Of a stretch of 64,000 nt of DNA, positions 11,866-23,410 are shown one piece after another; within the stretch, counting starts at the first letter, position 1, and each line of letters begins with the position of its first letter. Origin of the DNA: Porogramme epimiltina (taxonomy: Eukaryota > Basidiomycota > Agaricomycetes > Polyporales > Polyporaceae); assembly GCA_900155495.1 (NCBI GenBank), contig FTLJ01000108.1, positions 62,001 to 126,000 on the forward strand, written 5' to 3'. A program made the position numbers and the translations under genes. The notes under the pieces were generated by a model. That model was not told the DNA's origin. It made no database searches and worked only from the letters and a program-made list of their open reading frames with translations.

Positions 11866-14800
11866 CTATGCAGCTTCATATTGTGGTGGCGGGGTCCACA
11901 GTGACCGCGCGGCGCGCATATACTCCATCTGCTGGCGCAGCGCTGCCATCTCCTCACGCAGTCCACCCACTTCAGTCTCAGTTCCAACGATCCCGCTATC
12001 AGAGAACACGTCCATCTCTTCGTCGTGGTGGACGTCCGCAGGCACGATTCGGACTCTGCTTTCCGTCGCCGCTTTCTGCTGATTCGTGGGCCGCCCTAGT
12101 CCAGGCGAAGGCGGCAGTGGATAGCGACGACTGGGTGTCAGCACCGAGGTGGGCGCGGACACAGCTGGTATCATTGAGTCGGGCTCGGAGAGGTAGGGGA
12201 GAGATGACGTGCTGTTACTCTGGATCTTGTGCAACTGCATGACTCCCGCCCTAGCGGCGGTGTTCCACTGTGTGTCGTGTCTGAGTGGAGGTGATGCTGC
12301 ATACAGCATTGGGGAGTTGTGACCCGAGTTCGTAGGGGTGGCCGCATAGAGCGCAGGGGAGTGGTGATCGGAAAAGGGGCTCAGCGACGGGGTGTGGGGC
12401 TGGTTGGGGGCCGTGAGGGGAGCTGTGCCATTCGCATAGTGCTGGGACATAGCGCCTGGGCTCGCGAGGTTGACGTCGACGCGGCGGTGGCGTGGGCGCA
12501 TACGAGAGAGGAAGAAGAACCCGCACACAGCGAGAGCTACTACGGTGACTCCACCGAGAGCCCCGCCGAGGATGGGCCCAAGGCTAGATGTCTTTCCCGG
12601 ACTAGGCTGACCATTGCTCCCGCCGGTGTTGTTATCGCCTGACGGGGAACTGGAAGGGACATTGATGGTGACGTTGGGCAGACTGGGCACGGAGCGTGGT
12701 GCAGAAGAAATGAGCAAAAATAAAGCATTCATGAGAAGGGAACTCGCCTTAACGCTAGAGGAGCGAATATAGCACCAAGAGCAGGCCTGAACCTAAGTTT
12801 AGATGATTACTGAGGAAAAGGAAGAAGAAAGGGCTCACCCTGCTTCACCAGAACTTCCCGAGAGGGCACCAGAGGCATCATCATAGACGTTCGACAAAGC
12901 ACCGGCACCAACAGAGTTGGAGCCTGCTCGTTGCCAAGCCCGTTGGATAAACTGATCCCGCGTGCTGTTGTTGCTCAAGATTGCACTCGTGAGCATCATC
13001 GACACTGGAAAAGCGTGTTTCTGTTAGAGGGCCGCATTGTCAGCGGATGCTCACTTACCCATACTTGTGGTGCCGCCCGAGTTACTATCAAGCGGGATTC
13101 CAAATGGAGCTGTTAGAGGAACATGACGTGAATGGGGCATCTGGGGCTGGGAACGATAGCTACAAACCGTTCTGTGTAGACAATAGGTTTGCGTAGAACT
13201 GAGTTTGTGCGTCGAAGACCTAAAGAACAGGTGGGCCAGAGAGCCAAGAGTGTCTGCAGGTAATGCTCACCGACTGTGGTATTAGATTTGTTCCGAGCAG
13301 CTTGTCTGCGTACAAGTTGTACATCAGTGCCCACGATTGATCATCGCCGTACACGCCGAGTAGGTGAGACTGGTCTGACGATGTCGCAAGGGAATGCCAT
13401 TCTCCGAGAAGTGCGGAGGCGTGAGCCTGTGAGCATGTTCAGCGAACGGGAGCTTTATGACAATGGCTCTAAGCAGCGTACGTCATAAATTTGGGCGTCG
13501 GACGATTGATTGAGGATCCGGCTAATCTCAGCCATGGCCTTCACTCCGATAACTCCCTTGATCGCGAGATTCGTCATATTGACCCAGTTTTGGCCGTCTC
13601 CGGCAGTCCTGCAACGCATGTGAGATATGTTCAGGTGAGGGGAGCGAAAAAAGGCGCACTGGCTCTGAGGCGCCAAAGCATTGTTAACAAGATAGTCCAC
13701 CCACCGCTTTGTTAGGTTGTGCTGCAAGGGAGTTTGAGAGCCATCAACGGGGAAACGTGCAATAAAACGCACATGTAGAGCCAGTAGGGAACCGTCGCCA
13801 GACTTTCTTGCGTAAGCATACAGCATGATGACCATATTGCCCGATTCTGCGCTTACCAGACGTGAGTGAACAAAGCGCCGCAGGCATGAAATATATTCCT
13901 CACGTTCGATACCCTCTTGAGGATCCAGGTGAGCTCCCGACGCTACAGGATAGTTGAGACCTTCGTGAAGCATTGTTGGTAATACCCCCGCGAACCTAAC
14001 CAGGGAGAATCTCACCGAGATCTCGAGCGGCATATGACTCATTCGTTAAGCTCTCCTGAGTCTCGAGCAAAGGCACGAGCATGGCCCCGCCTAGCGAAGC
14101 GTTTAAGTACAGGAACGCAGGGAATGACGCGTAAATGTGCTCCACAGGATTCACGCGCCTGTAGTGGTGATCATAGAGTCGTCAGCTCAGTTCAGCATAA
14201 TTCCTCCAGATCACGAACCCTGATGCACCTATGTCCTTCATGAACACCATGACGTCTGACGGATCAGGCTTTCCCTGACTATCCTGCGAGACCGTAATAT
14301 CCAGACTCCCGAAAACCTGACGAGTACTGAGCGAGACGAGGTCACTGTAGCTTGATGAGATACTGCCTGCGGCGTTCTTGAGCTGTGTGTCGAGAGCGAT
14401 CGAGCGTGCGAGGGCACTGGCGTAATCCCCCGTGAAAGCGTCGATCTGGATGCGAAGATAGAGGTCAGACAGTAGGTGATGCAATAAGAAGGGGTTTCAT
14501 TACCGCGTCGTCGATGGTAGAGTACTGCGTGGTGTAATATGGGACGCGTTCCTGTTGATCTCCTGAGGCCGTGGTGTACTTGATTGAGGGATTTCGCACG
14601 AATCCTACAGCCCATGAAACCGGCGAGTGCATCGAATTAATGCTTCCGAGGTCTATTGCGAACCCAGACACGAGGTAATCCCTATGATCTTGTGAATATA
14701 TTGGTTGAACGCAACAAGACGATAGAAGCTTACAATCCTAAATTTCCCGTGCTACTCGCCGCAGCGTTATTGAGTGCTCCAGTCTGGTTGAACTGTTGGT

Positions 14801-15729
14801 GCACAGCGGGGAACGTGTCCATCTGCCATGTCAACGCTGGGGCCTTCACGTAGATTAGGGATGTAATAGATGTGAAGCCGTGCAAACGTCGTACGCACCG
14901 ATGCCATTGCATAATACGCAGTCCCGTCTAACGCACGATTCGCGGATTCCGTGAAAGGCTGCGGATCGTTGAGGACTGCTTCGAGGTAAATACTGCTCCC
15001 TGTCGTCTTCATCGACCACGTTGCGGGATTGGTGAGGTTCCCTGAGAGCCATTCTGCGTGGATGATTAGGTTCGATTCGTCACAGGCTATATTTAGACGT
15101 TGTAGTACGCACGAACGGTGGTGATGTCGGTGTACAGTTGCACAGAGTGTTCCTTTCCATCGGCGGACGAGGCATTGACTGCAACGTATGCGAACGGAAG
15201 CGACTGCTTGACCCAGTCCGAGGGCTACAAACATACGTATTGACTTGTGATCAGGATTTGCCGGAACACGATGGGTAAATACCACTTGCCTCAATCGGAG
15301 ATAGGAAGGTGACTTCCAGGTTCATTGGGCCAACTTGCATGTTGTATATCGTTCGCGTAGGAGTGATCTCGAGGCCTGTGATATTAGCAGAGGGCGAATC
15401 CTGGTCTCGCCCCATCCAGGTATACATCTTGCCGTCAATCCGAATTTTACCTCTCCATCCCACGTCTGGCCCCTGGGTTCGTTGAGTCAGATGGTGTCGC
15501 AAAGGTCTGTGCAAAGAGGCCAACCAGAAACTGGACATACCGACTGTGACCAGAAGGTCATCCAAGTATTGGATATAGGGGTGGAAGTATTTGTGCTGAC
15601 TAGCCATGTGTTAACATAGGGGGAGCGGATGGCTATCGGAATGCTAGCAGGGGTGAACGACAGAGCACGGACGTGACAGTGGAGGGATGATAGTAGAAGG
15701 ACAGAGAAACACAGCGAAAGAAGCAGCAT
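11866..15729 (-). CDS. Glutaminase A family membrane-anchored protein, copy 2
   Basis: Same 18-exon layout as copy 1. The start is the ATG at 15729 (MLLLSLCFSVLLLSS signal peptide); the stop TAG is at 11866-11868. The ectodomain landmarks SIPIAIRSPYVNTWL, GPDVGWRGKIRIDG, PSDWVKQS, TKRWVDYLVNNALAP and YNLYADKLLGTNL are all in frame, and I found no lesion. Two segments differ from copies 1, 3 and 4: QHNLTKRWVDY and TAGDGQNWVN replace QYNLTKRWADY and TSGDGQISVN. The tail keeps the full Pro/Ser segment (repeated SPALYA/SPMLYA-like words) after the transmembrane helix, then GLREEMAALRQQMEYM and PPPQYEAA. Intron 2 uses GCAAGT (15284-15289) and intron 17 GCGAGT (12742-12747) as donors. The role is inferred to be extracellular glutamine hydrolysis at the cell surface. 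Confidence 0.83.
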
Positions 15730-16362
15730 CACGAAGGGAGTGTGACCATACGACTAGGCTCGGAAGGTGTGGGGGGAAGTGGGGAGGGGGAGAGTAGATG
15801 GAGGAGGAGAGAGGCAAGAGAACCCGCTAGGGATCCTACACTCGAAAAACGATGTGGGCGGCGGCCATCGACATTTGGGACTCGGAAGAAGACACTTGTC
15901 ACAGACACCGACACCGCTCCGTTTTGGATGCCTTCTCGTTGAAACGTAGGCAATTTGGTGGGCCTGAATGGTCTGTTGAACTCTGTTGAGCTTTTGAAGC
16001 AGATATCTGCCACCACTCAGGGCCGTTATTAGGGCACTGAGAGTACGCTCAGTCAGGCAGTGCCAAGTGCGGAGGTGTGATCCTGTCGCTATGTGTTCGA
16101 AGACAAGAGCTAGAATGAGCTTAGGTAGTACCACATTGGTAGTAGAGCATGGGAATGGATCTTACATATCTTCTGACAGAAACTTGTGGCCGCTCTCTTG
16201 TGCATGTAAACAGACAGAGGTGTGGACAACATTTGTAGTTTACGGGCTACGCCCCTCGTGGCGAGCTTAGATGCCTCGAGGGTGATTCGGAAGATACACG
16301 AGGTGATACCAACTGACACAACTGTACCTTATGAATCCAATCTGCTGCATTAAAGAGAAGCT

Positions 16363-16572
16363 CAGGGCCTGTTCGTCAAACCGCCATCGGTGCCTACCGC
16401 CGGTATTTATAATTTGATGCGCGAAGTTGAAGCGTTGCTGGCAGAGGGTGCCTAGCGAGAGGCCACCACCGGTAGCCAAATCGTAAGTGCGATTGAGCAA
16501 AGTTACCGTCTACATATGGGCAGCAAATACCGGTATTGGTTATCAGTTGCGGTTTACCGAACATGGCCGGTG
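16363..16572. mobile_element. Candidate hAT-like MITE in the 5' flank of GtaA copy 2
   Basis: The left end reads CAGGGCCTGTTCGTCAAACC and the reverse complement of the right end reads CACCGGCCATGTTCGGTAAACC. Both inverted arms continue to a shared GGTATTT, giving imperfect inverted repeats of about 40 bp around an interior of about 120 bp. The 5' flank of GtaA copy 3 lacks the unit: GAGGCTGAG and ACGGTTCGAAGTTGAG, about 26 bp apart there, match the sequences either side here. The CAGGGCC terminus resembles hAT elements. No clean 8-bp target duplication is visible, so the exact ends are uncertain. Confidence 0.45.
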
Positions 16573-16749
16573 ACGCGTGACGGTTCAAGTTGAGTTAACT
16601 CCGGTACCGAGCTGATGATGGCAAAGCTGGGCGCTCTGGAGCGGCAGCGCATTACGTAATACAAGCCAAATCATGCCCCGTTCGGGCGAATGACGTGATC
16701 TGTCGATTTCGGCACTCTGGGGCCCAGACCCCATGGCCCGGTAACACGG

Positions 16750-17125
16750 CGCCCTCCTGTGGTACCTCGGTCACGGTGCTCCCCTGGCACGACTGAAGAG
16801 CGTATCCCATACTTCGCCATACGATGCGAGGATGTCCCTAACGTGGTATGTGACATTAGTCTGCAATTGTCACCTACGTATCCGTTACAGCCCCTTATCG
16901 CTTCTCTCTCAGGAAGCATACCGGCACCGCGCAGTGGTTCTCGACGAAAAGATCATGGATGCTGTTACCACGATCTCTTCGGCATATACGGATGTTGTCT
17001 CATTGGCTACACACCATACGTTCGGTGTTCTCAATATTATCACTTCCGACGACTCCAGTGATGGCAAGGCAAACGCGTCGAACGTCAAGATCTTCATAAA
17101 GGATATTAGGACCTCCCATTACGTT
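16750..17125 (+). pseudogene. Relic of two GtaA exons on the plus strand, spacer 2-3
   Basis: Two pieces of the GtaA reading frame survive in the correct order with an intron-like gap. The first (about 16755-16845) reads TEERIPYFAIRCEDVPNV, matching the exon 6 end QQERVPYYTTQYSSIDDA. The second (16911-17120) contains EKIMDAVTTISSAYTDVVS, then HHTFGVLNIIT and NVKIFIKDIRTS, matching exon 7 (SSSYSDLVSLSTRQVFGSLDIT, MVFMKDIGASG). It is closer to the diverged plus-strand copy 5 (LDQKIM...NYVDLVS) than to the neighbouring minus-strand genes. No other exon was found nearby, so it is a dead fragment. Confidence 0.8.
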
Positions 17126-18380
17126 ACCGCCTGCATCCATGGACAGCACCGTAGAGCTTGAAATTGATTCACAGGTGCGTGGACCCCAACAAGAAAAACT
17201 GCACCCAACTAATTCGCGCACATGTTCTCCTAAGCACCGCCCTCACAATAAGTCATACCCCGCTCCGCAATGCTCCCTGCACAACAACGCCGCCGGCCGG
17301 CGCACGGGTGGATGTCTGGAGTGCGTACAAGAAGCGTCAGTTCAACACAAATAAGGACAGCAACCTTCCGTAACAAGCCATACGACGTGCCTAGGGCCCC
17401 CGCCCGCATTTTCCCCCCGTGTCCCGCCGGCTCGAGCCGCCTATATCCTCCTCCAGCCTCTTCGCCTTCATATTTGTCCCCATTTCAGGGAGGGTCACTG
17501 CCAGCACTCACGCGGCCTCACTTCTCAAACCCCGTTTCTCAACAACTGCAGATTCTGCGTCGTCAACGTACCGCGGCGTGCAGCACGCAAGATCCCATTG
17601 TCGCGAGCCATTCTCGCTTGACCTTTCCTTCTCCCGCACCCCAATCTCGTGCGCTCACCGCCCACGCCCACGCCCGCCGCAGCACGACAGGCTGTGCCCC
17701 TGTGCGTGCGGTGCGGTCTCAACCACCACATCCCCGAATCGTCGACGTCCCGCGCCCCGCGCCCGAGCCACTCTCGCGCGCTGCAGCCCGCAACGGCTCG
17801 AAATGACGAACGCCACCGAGGCCACGGCCGAGCCGTATGCTCGGGATGCCGCCGCGCGTGGCGCGCTCCACAGAAGCGAACGAAGACACTCGCGCATCGA
17901 TGCGTTGTTTCCCCATAACGCGCGCGTCGGCTCTGGGAGTGGGGGAGTTCTGACGGATGGCGGGGTAGTGCGCGCACCCTCAGGACGGCAGGTTTGTAAC
18001 CCATGTGTCCTACCACTAGATGGTCGAGGGCGTTGGGGTCGGAAGCGTCGCGCGGCAACTTTTACGATAGGATTTCCCTCCCCCACACTACCCTACGATA
18101 TAACACAACACACCACCATAATGGCGAGAGCGCCATCTGCGCCGCAGACGTTCCCAGCGCCGCGTTCTCCACAACCTCTCTTCTTGGGGGGGACTTCTCG
18201 GCCTTTGTTTCGTGACCTCCCGCTCCCCCCCACACACACACCGTAGCTACCGCGTTGTGCATGCCTGCCATAGGGCTCTGCCCTCGAGGGCAATAAACGA
18301 GGATATCAAACAAAACGCGCGCGTCGCAGTTCGCTCTCTAGCGCGCTACGTGCAAGGCCCTGGTGCGCGAGGGTCGTGAT
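17126..18380. repeat. Duplicated inter-GtaA spacer (unit a)
   Basis: Long stretches match 23405-24330 at roughly 80 percent by eye: the block GACGTGCCTAGGGCCCCCGC, the CCTATATCCTCC motif near 17440, and the GC-rich block 17640-17930. The frames in it are not conserved between the two copies, so I do not call genes. A 384-bp insert interrupts this copy (separate entry). Confidence 0.7.
17930..18326 (-). mobile_element. 384-bp insert with 13-bp target duplication and tRNA-Val-like segment
   Basis: AACGCGCGCGTCG occurs at 17917-17929 and again at 18314-18326. The homologous spacer at 24260-24310 has this sequence only once (one base different) and no insert, so 17930-18313 plus one repeat copy was added. 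The minus strand at about 17980-18025 reads CCATCTAGTGGTAGGACACA followed by TGGGTTACAAACC and GTCCTGAG. This resembles the D-arm and anticodon arm of a tRNA-Val(UAC); the T-arm part is degenerate. The plus-strand right end is A-rich (AATAAACG...CAAACAA). A 13-bp duplication and A-rich end fit target-primed retroposition, but the tRNA part is not at the 5' end as in an ordinary SINE. Confidence 0.55.
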
Positions 18381-18693
18381 GCAAGCCGATGTTACACATT
18401 CTAGCTCAATGTTGCAAGTTCTTCGCGAAGTCCTGATTGTGACAGAGACTCAAACTGAGAGTTGAAAGTGGATAGGTAGGGGCTCACGTTGAGACCTCCA
18501 AGTATGAAATTAAATACATAGTGTACTGCGACGTTACGCTCCTGCAGCGTACATTACAATGCACTGCTACTACTCCTACGTATATATATAGTCGGCGTGT
18601 CTGTTGAAATTCCGACTACCTAGGGACGAGACAGATTGACGGAACCAATGGGGCTATCCAAGAATATCCAAGATCATGCTGACTAGGCATACG

Positions 18694-21600
18694 CTATGCA
18701 GCCTCATACTGCGGCGGCGGGGCCCACTGCATCTGGCGCATATGCTCCATCTGCTGCCGTAGGGCCGCCATCTCCTCACGCAGTCCACCCACTTCAGTCT
18801 CAGTTCCAGCGCTCCCGCTATCAAAGAACACGTCCATCCAGTCGTCGTGGTGGGCGTCCGCAGGCACGACTCGGACTCTGCTGTCCATCGCCGCTTCCTG
18901 CTGCTTGGTGTGGCGTCCTAGTACAGGCGAAGGCGGCAGCGGATAGCGGCGACTGGGTCTCAGCACCGAGGTGGACGCGGACACAGCCGGTATCATTGAG
19001 GCGGGCTCGGAGATGGAGGAGAGAGATGGTACAGCGTCGCTCTGCATCTCGTACGACTGCGTGACTCCCGCCCTAGCGGCGGTGTTCCGCTGTGTGAATG
19101 GGGAGTGGTGATCCGAAGATGTAGGCGTCGTTATATAGACCGCAGGGGAGCGGGGATCGGAAAATGGGCTCAGCGACGGGGTGTGGGGCTGGTTGGGGTC
19201 CGTGAGGGCAGCTGTGCCGTTGACATAGTGCTGGGACATAGCGTCTGGGCCTCCGAGGTCGAGGTCGACGCGGCGGTGGTGTGGTAGCATACGTTGGAGG
19301 AAGAAGAATGTGCCTGCAGCGAGAGCTACGATAGCGACCCCGCCGAGAGCCCCACCGAGAATGGGCCCGAGGCTAGACGTCTTTCCCGGACCGGGCTGAC
19401 CATCGCTCCCGCCAGTGTTGTTATCGCCTGACGGGGAACTCGAAGGGACATTGATGGTGACGTTGGGCAGACTGGACACGGAGCGTGGTGCAGAAGAAAT
19501 GAGCAACAATAAAGCATTCATGAGAAGGGAACTCGCCTTAACGCTAGAGGAGCGAATATAGCACCAAGGGCAGGCCTGAGCCTAAGTTTGGATGATTACT
19601 GAGGAAACGGATGAAGAAAGGGCTCACCCTGCTTCACCAGAACTTCCCGAGAGGGCACCAGAGGCATCATCATAGACGTTCGACAAAGCACCGGCACCAA
19701 CAGAGTTCGAGCCTGCTCGTTGCCAAGCCCGTTGGATAAACTGATCCCGCGTGCTGTTGTTGCTCAAGATTGCACTCGTGAGCATCATCGACACTGGAAA
19801 AGCGTGTTTCTGTTAGAGGGCCGCATTGTCAGCGGATGCTCACTTACCCATACTTGTAGTGCCGCCCGAGTTACTATCAAACGGGATTCCAAACGGAGCT
19901 GTTAGAGGAATATGACGTGAATGGGGCATCTGGGGCTGGGAACGATAGCTACAAACCGTTCTGTGTAGACAATAGGTTTGCGTAGAACTGAGTTTGTGCG
20001 TCAAAGACCTAAAGAACAGGTGGGCCAGAGAGCCAACGTGTCTGCAGGCAGTGCTCACTGATTGCGGTATTAGATTTGTTCCGAGCAGCTTGTCTGCGTA
20101 CAGGTTGTACATCAGCGTCCACGACTGATCATTGCCGTACACGCCGAGTAGGTGAGATTTGTCCGACGATGTCGCGAGGGACTGCCATGCCCCGAAAAGT
20201 ATGGAGGCGTGAGCCTACAAACATGTTCAACGAACGAAAATCGTTAACAATGGCTTTAAATGACGTTACATCGTAAAGTTGGGCCTCGGAAGATTGATTG
20301 ACGGTCCTGCTGACTTCAGCCATGGCCTTCACCGCGATGATTCCCTTGATTGCGAGATTCGTCATGTTGACCGAAATCTGACCGTCGCCGGAAGTCCTGC
20401 AATGCACATAGGATCTATTCCGGTCGAGGGAAGTGAAAAAGAAGACGCACTGGCTTCCTGGCGCCAACGCGTTATCAACAAGATAGTCAGCCCATCGCTT
20501 GGTGAGATTGTACTGCAAGCGGGTTTCAGCACCGTCAATCAAGGATCGTGCGACACGACATACATATTGAGCCAGGAGCGTGCCATCCCCAGAAGTCCTC
20601 GCATGAGCATACAACATGATGATCATGTTGGCAGACTCTGCGCTCATGAGACGTGAATGAAGTTCCGCAGATAGGACACATATTCCTCACCTTCGATCCC
20701 CTCCTGAGGATTCAGGTGAGCTCCGGACGCTGCAGGATAGTTGAGACCTTCGTGGTGCATTGTTAGTAGCAATACCGTCATGAGTAGAATTGAAGAGAAT
20801 CCCACCGAGATCTACAGCGGCATATGATGCGTTTGTCAGACTCTCCTGAGCCTCGAGCAAAGGCACCAGCATCGCCCCGCCCAGTGAAGCGTTCAGGTAC
20901 AGGAACGCAGGGAATGACGCGTACATGTGCTCCACAGGATTCACGCGCCTGTAGCGGTGACCACAGAGTCGTCAGCTCAGTGAGTCGGCATAATTCCTCC
21001 AGATCACGAACCCTGATGCGCCTATGTCCTTCATAAACACCATGACGTCTGACGGGTTAGGTTTTCCTTGAGCATCCTGCGAGACCGTAATATCTAGACT
21101 CCCGAAAACCTGACGAGTACTGAGCGAGACAAGGTCGCTGTAGCTTGATGAGTCACTGCCTGCGGCGCTCTTGAGCTGTGTGTCGATATCGATCGAGCGT
21201 GCAAGGGCTGTGGTGTAGTCTCCTGTGAAGGCGTCGATCTACGTGCGGAGACTGATTCAGATAATAGGCAAAGAGATAGCGGGACGTTTCATTACCGCGT
21301 CGTCGATGCTTGAGTACTGGGTGGTGTAATATGGGATGCGTTCTTGTTGATCCCCTGAGGCCATGGTGTATTGGATTGAGGGATTTCGCACAAATCCTAC
21401 AGCCCATGAAACCGGTGACTGCGTCGAATTAATGCTTCCGAGATCTATTGCGAACCCAGACACGAGGAAATCCCTATGATCTTATGAAGACATTGGTTGA
21501 ATACAATGAGACAATAGAGACTTACAGTGGGTTGCTACCCGTGCTACTCGCCACAGTGTTATTGAGCGCTCCAGTGTAGTTAAACCCCTGGCGTGTATTT

Positions 21601-22516
21601 GGGGACACGTCGATCTGCCATGTTAAACCTGGGGCCTTCACGTGGCTCAGGGATGCGATGGATGGGAGGTCGTGCAAACGCTGTACGCACCGATGCCATT
21701 GCATAATACGCAGTCCCGTCTAACGCACGATTCTCGGATTCTGTGAAAGGACGCGGATCGCTGAGGACTGCTTGGAGGTAAATGCTACTACCCGTCGTCT
21801 TCATCGACCACGTTGCGGGATTGATGAGGTTCCCTGAGAGCCATTCTGCGTGGATGGTCAGGTTCGATTCGTCACAGGCTATATTTAGACGTCATAGTAC
21901 GCACGAACGGTGGTGACGTCGGTGTACAGTTGCACAGAGTGTTCCTTTCCATCGGCGGACGAGGCGTTGACAACGACGTATGCGAACGGAAGTGACTGCT
22001 TGATCCAGTCCGAGGGCTATAAGAGGATGGATCAACTTTTAATCAGGATCTGCCGGAACTCGATAGGTAAATACTACTCGCCTCGATCGGAGACAGGAAG
22101 GTGACTTCCAGGTTCATTGTGCCAACCTGCATGTTGTATATCGTTCGCGTAGGAGTAATCTCGAGGCTTGTAATATTAGCAGACGGCGAGTCCAGGTCAT
22201 GGCCCGACAGGTATACATCTTGCCGTCAATCCGGATCTTACCCCTCCATCCCACGTCTGGCCCCTGTGTTCGTTGAGTCAGAGTGTGCCGCAGTGTCTGC
22301 GCAATGAGGTTAACCGGAAACCGGACGTACCGACTGGGACCAGAAGGTCATCCAGGCGTTCGATAGAGGCGGTGAACTATTAGTGTTAACTAGCCATGTA
22401 TTGAGGTAGGGGGAGCGGATGGCTATCGGAATGCTAGCGGGGGTGAAAGACTGGGCGCGGACGTGACACTGGAGGAATGATAGGAGGGAGAAACAGAGCG
22501 AAATAAGCAACATCAT
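18694..22516 (-). pseudogene. Glutaminase A family protein, copy 3, frameshifted in exon 2
   Basis: The start ATG is at 22516 (MMLLISLCFSLLSF signal peptide) and the 18-exon layout ends at TAG 18694. In exon 2 the coding strand reads TATACCTGTCGGGC where copies 1 and 4 read TATACCTGGTCGGGC, a 1-nt deletion at about 22208. In the normal frame this leads to a stop before the end of exon 2, so the ectodomain is lost unless the base is a sequencing error. All other exons remain open (SGAIDIDTQLKS-type exon 7, TKRWADYLVDNALAP, YNLYADKLLGTNL, transmembrane helix, GLREEMAALRQQMEHM, PPPQYEAA), so the lesion is recent. The 3' part (19627-20045) is nearly identical to copy 2, introns included, while the centre resembles copies 1 and 4. 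GC donors: 22076-22081 and 19531-19536. Confidence 0.78.
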
Positions 22517-23289
22517 CGAGGGGGTGTGCCCATACGACTAGGCTCAGAAGAGGTCAGGGCGAAGAGGGGAGAGGGACAAGAGAGAACAGCAGGAGGGGGT
22601 ACTAGATGTAACTGTCCCCTGGAGAGCCAAAAACAGAAAACAACGTGAGCGGCGGGCACGGACGGTTGGGAGACACTTGTCACAGACGCCGACACAGCTC
22701 CGGTTTGGACGTCTTCTCATTGTAACAACGTGGGTGATCTGGTGGAATTGAATGCCCTGCTGAACTTTGTTGAGCTTTTACGGACATCTGTCACCAGTGG
22801 CTATCATTAGGGCGCCGAGAGTACGCTCAATCAGGCAGTGCCAGGTGGGGAAGTATGATCCTGTTGCCATGTGCTTGAAGATAAGACCCAGAATGAGCTC
22901 AGGCAGTACCACATTGGTATTAGAACACGGGATTGGATCTTACCCATCTTCTGACAGAACCTTGTACTAGCTGCTCTCTTGTGGATGCAAACGGACAGAT
23001 GTGCATCAGCCCTAAGCACGCATGAACGAGCTTAGATGACTCTAGGGCGATTATGAATACAAGCGAGGGAATAGAAACTGACACGACTTTGCCGTATGAG
23101 ATCGGTTCGTTGCATTGAAAAGAGAAAAGAGGCTGAGATTCAAATATTCACTGGTGGCTGTCGAACGGTTCGAAGTTGAGTTACGGAGTAGGCGCCCACA
23201 TCACGTGCTTTTGAAATTCCGTAACTTCGTCAATTTTGAAGCTAGCGCTGTTGAATCCTCTTAGAGGGTTTCTTCCTACTCGCAAAGTT

Positions 23290-23410
23290 CCCTGTCGCCA
23301 GCCGTTCCGTGCCCTCCATATTACTATTTCTAACGACTCCATACGGCAAGTCGAGCGCGTCAGACTTAAAGATCTTCATGACTGAGGATGTTAGGACCTC
23401 CAGTGCGTTG
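23290..23410 (+). pseudogene. Second relic of GtaA exon 7 on the plus strand, spacer 3-4
   Basis: The DNA aligns base by base with the relic at 17020-17125 (ATTACTATTTCTAACGACTC against ATTATCACTTCCGACGACTC, then GATCTTCATGACTGAGGATG against GATCTTCATAAAGGATATTA). It retains only traces of the coding frame. It shows that the plus-strand fragment was already present when the spacer was duplicated. Confidence 0.65.

Noticed and set aside
16363..16572. Initial idea of a small regulatory hairpin
   Set aside because: Comparison with the copy 3 flank shows it is an insertion with inverted ends, so a MITE is the better reading.
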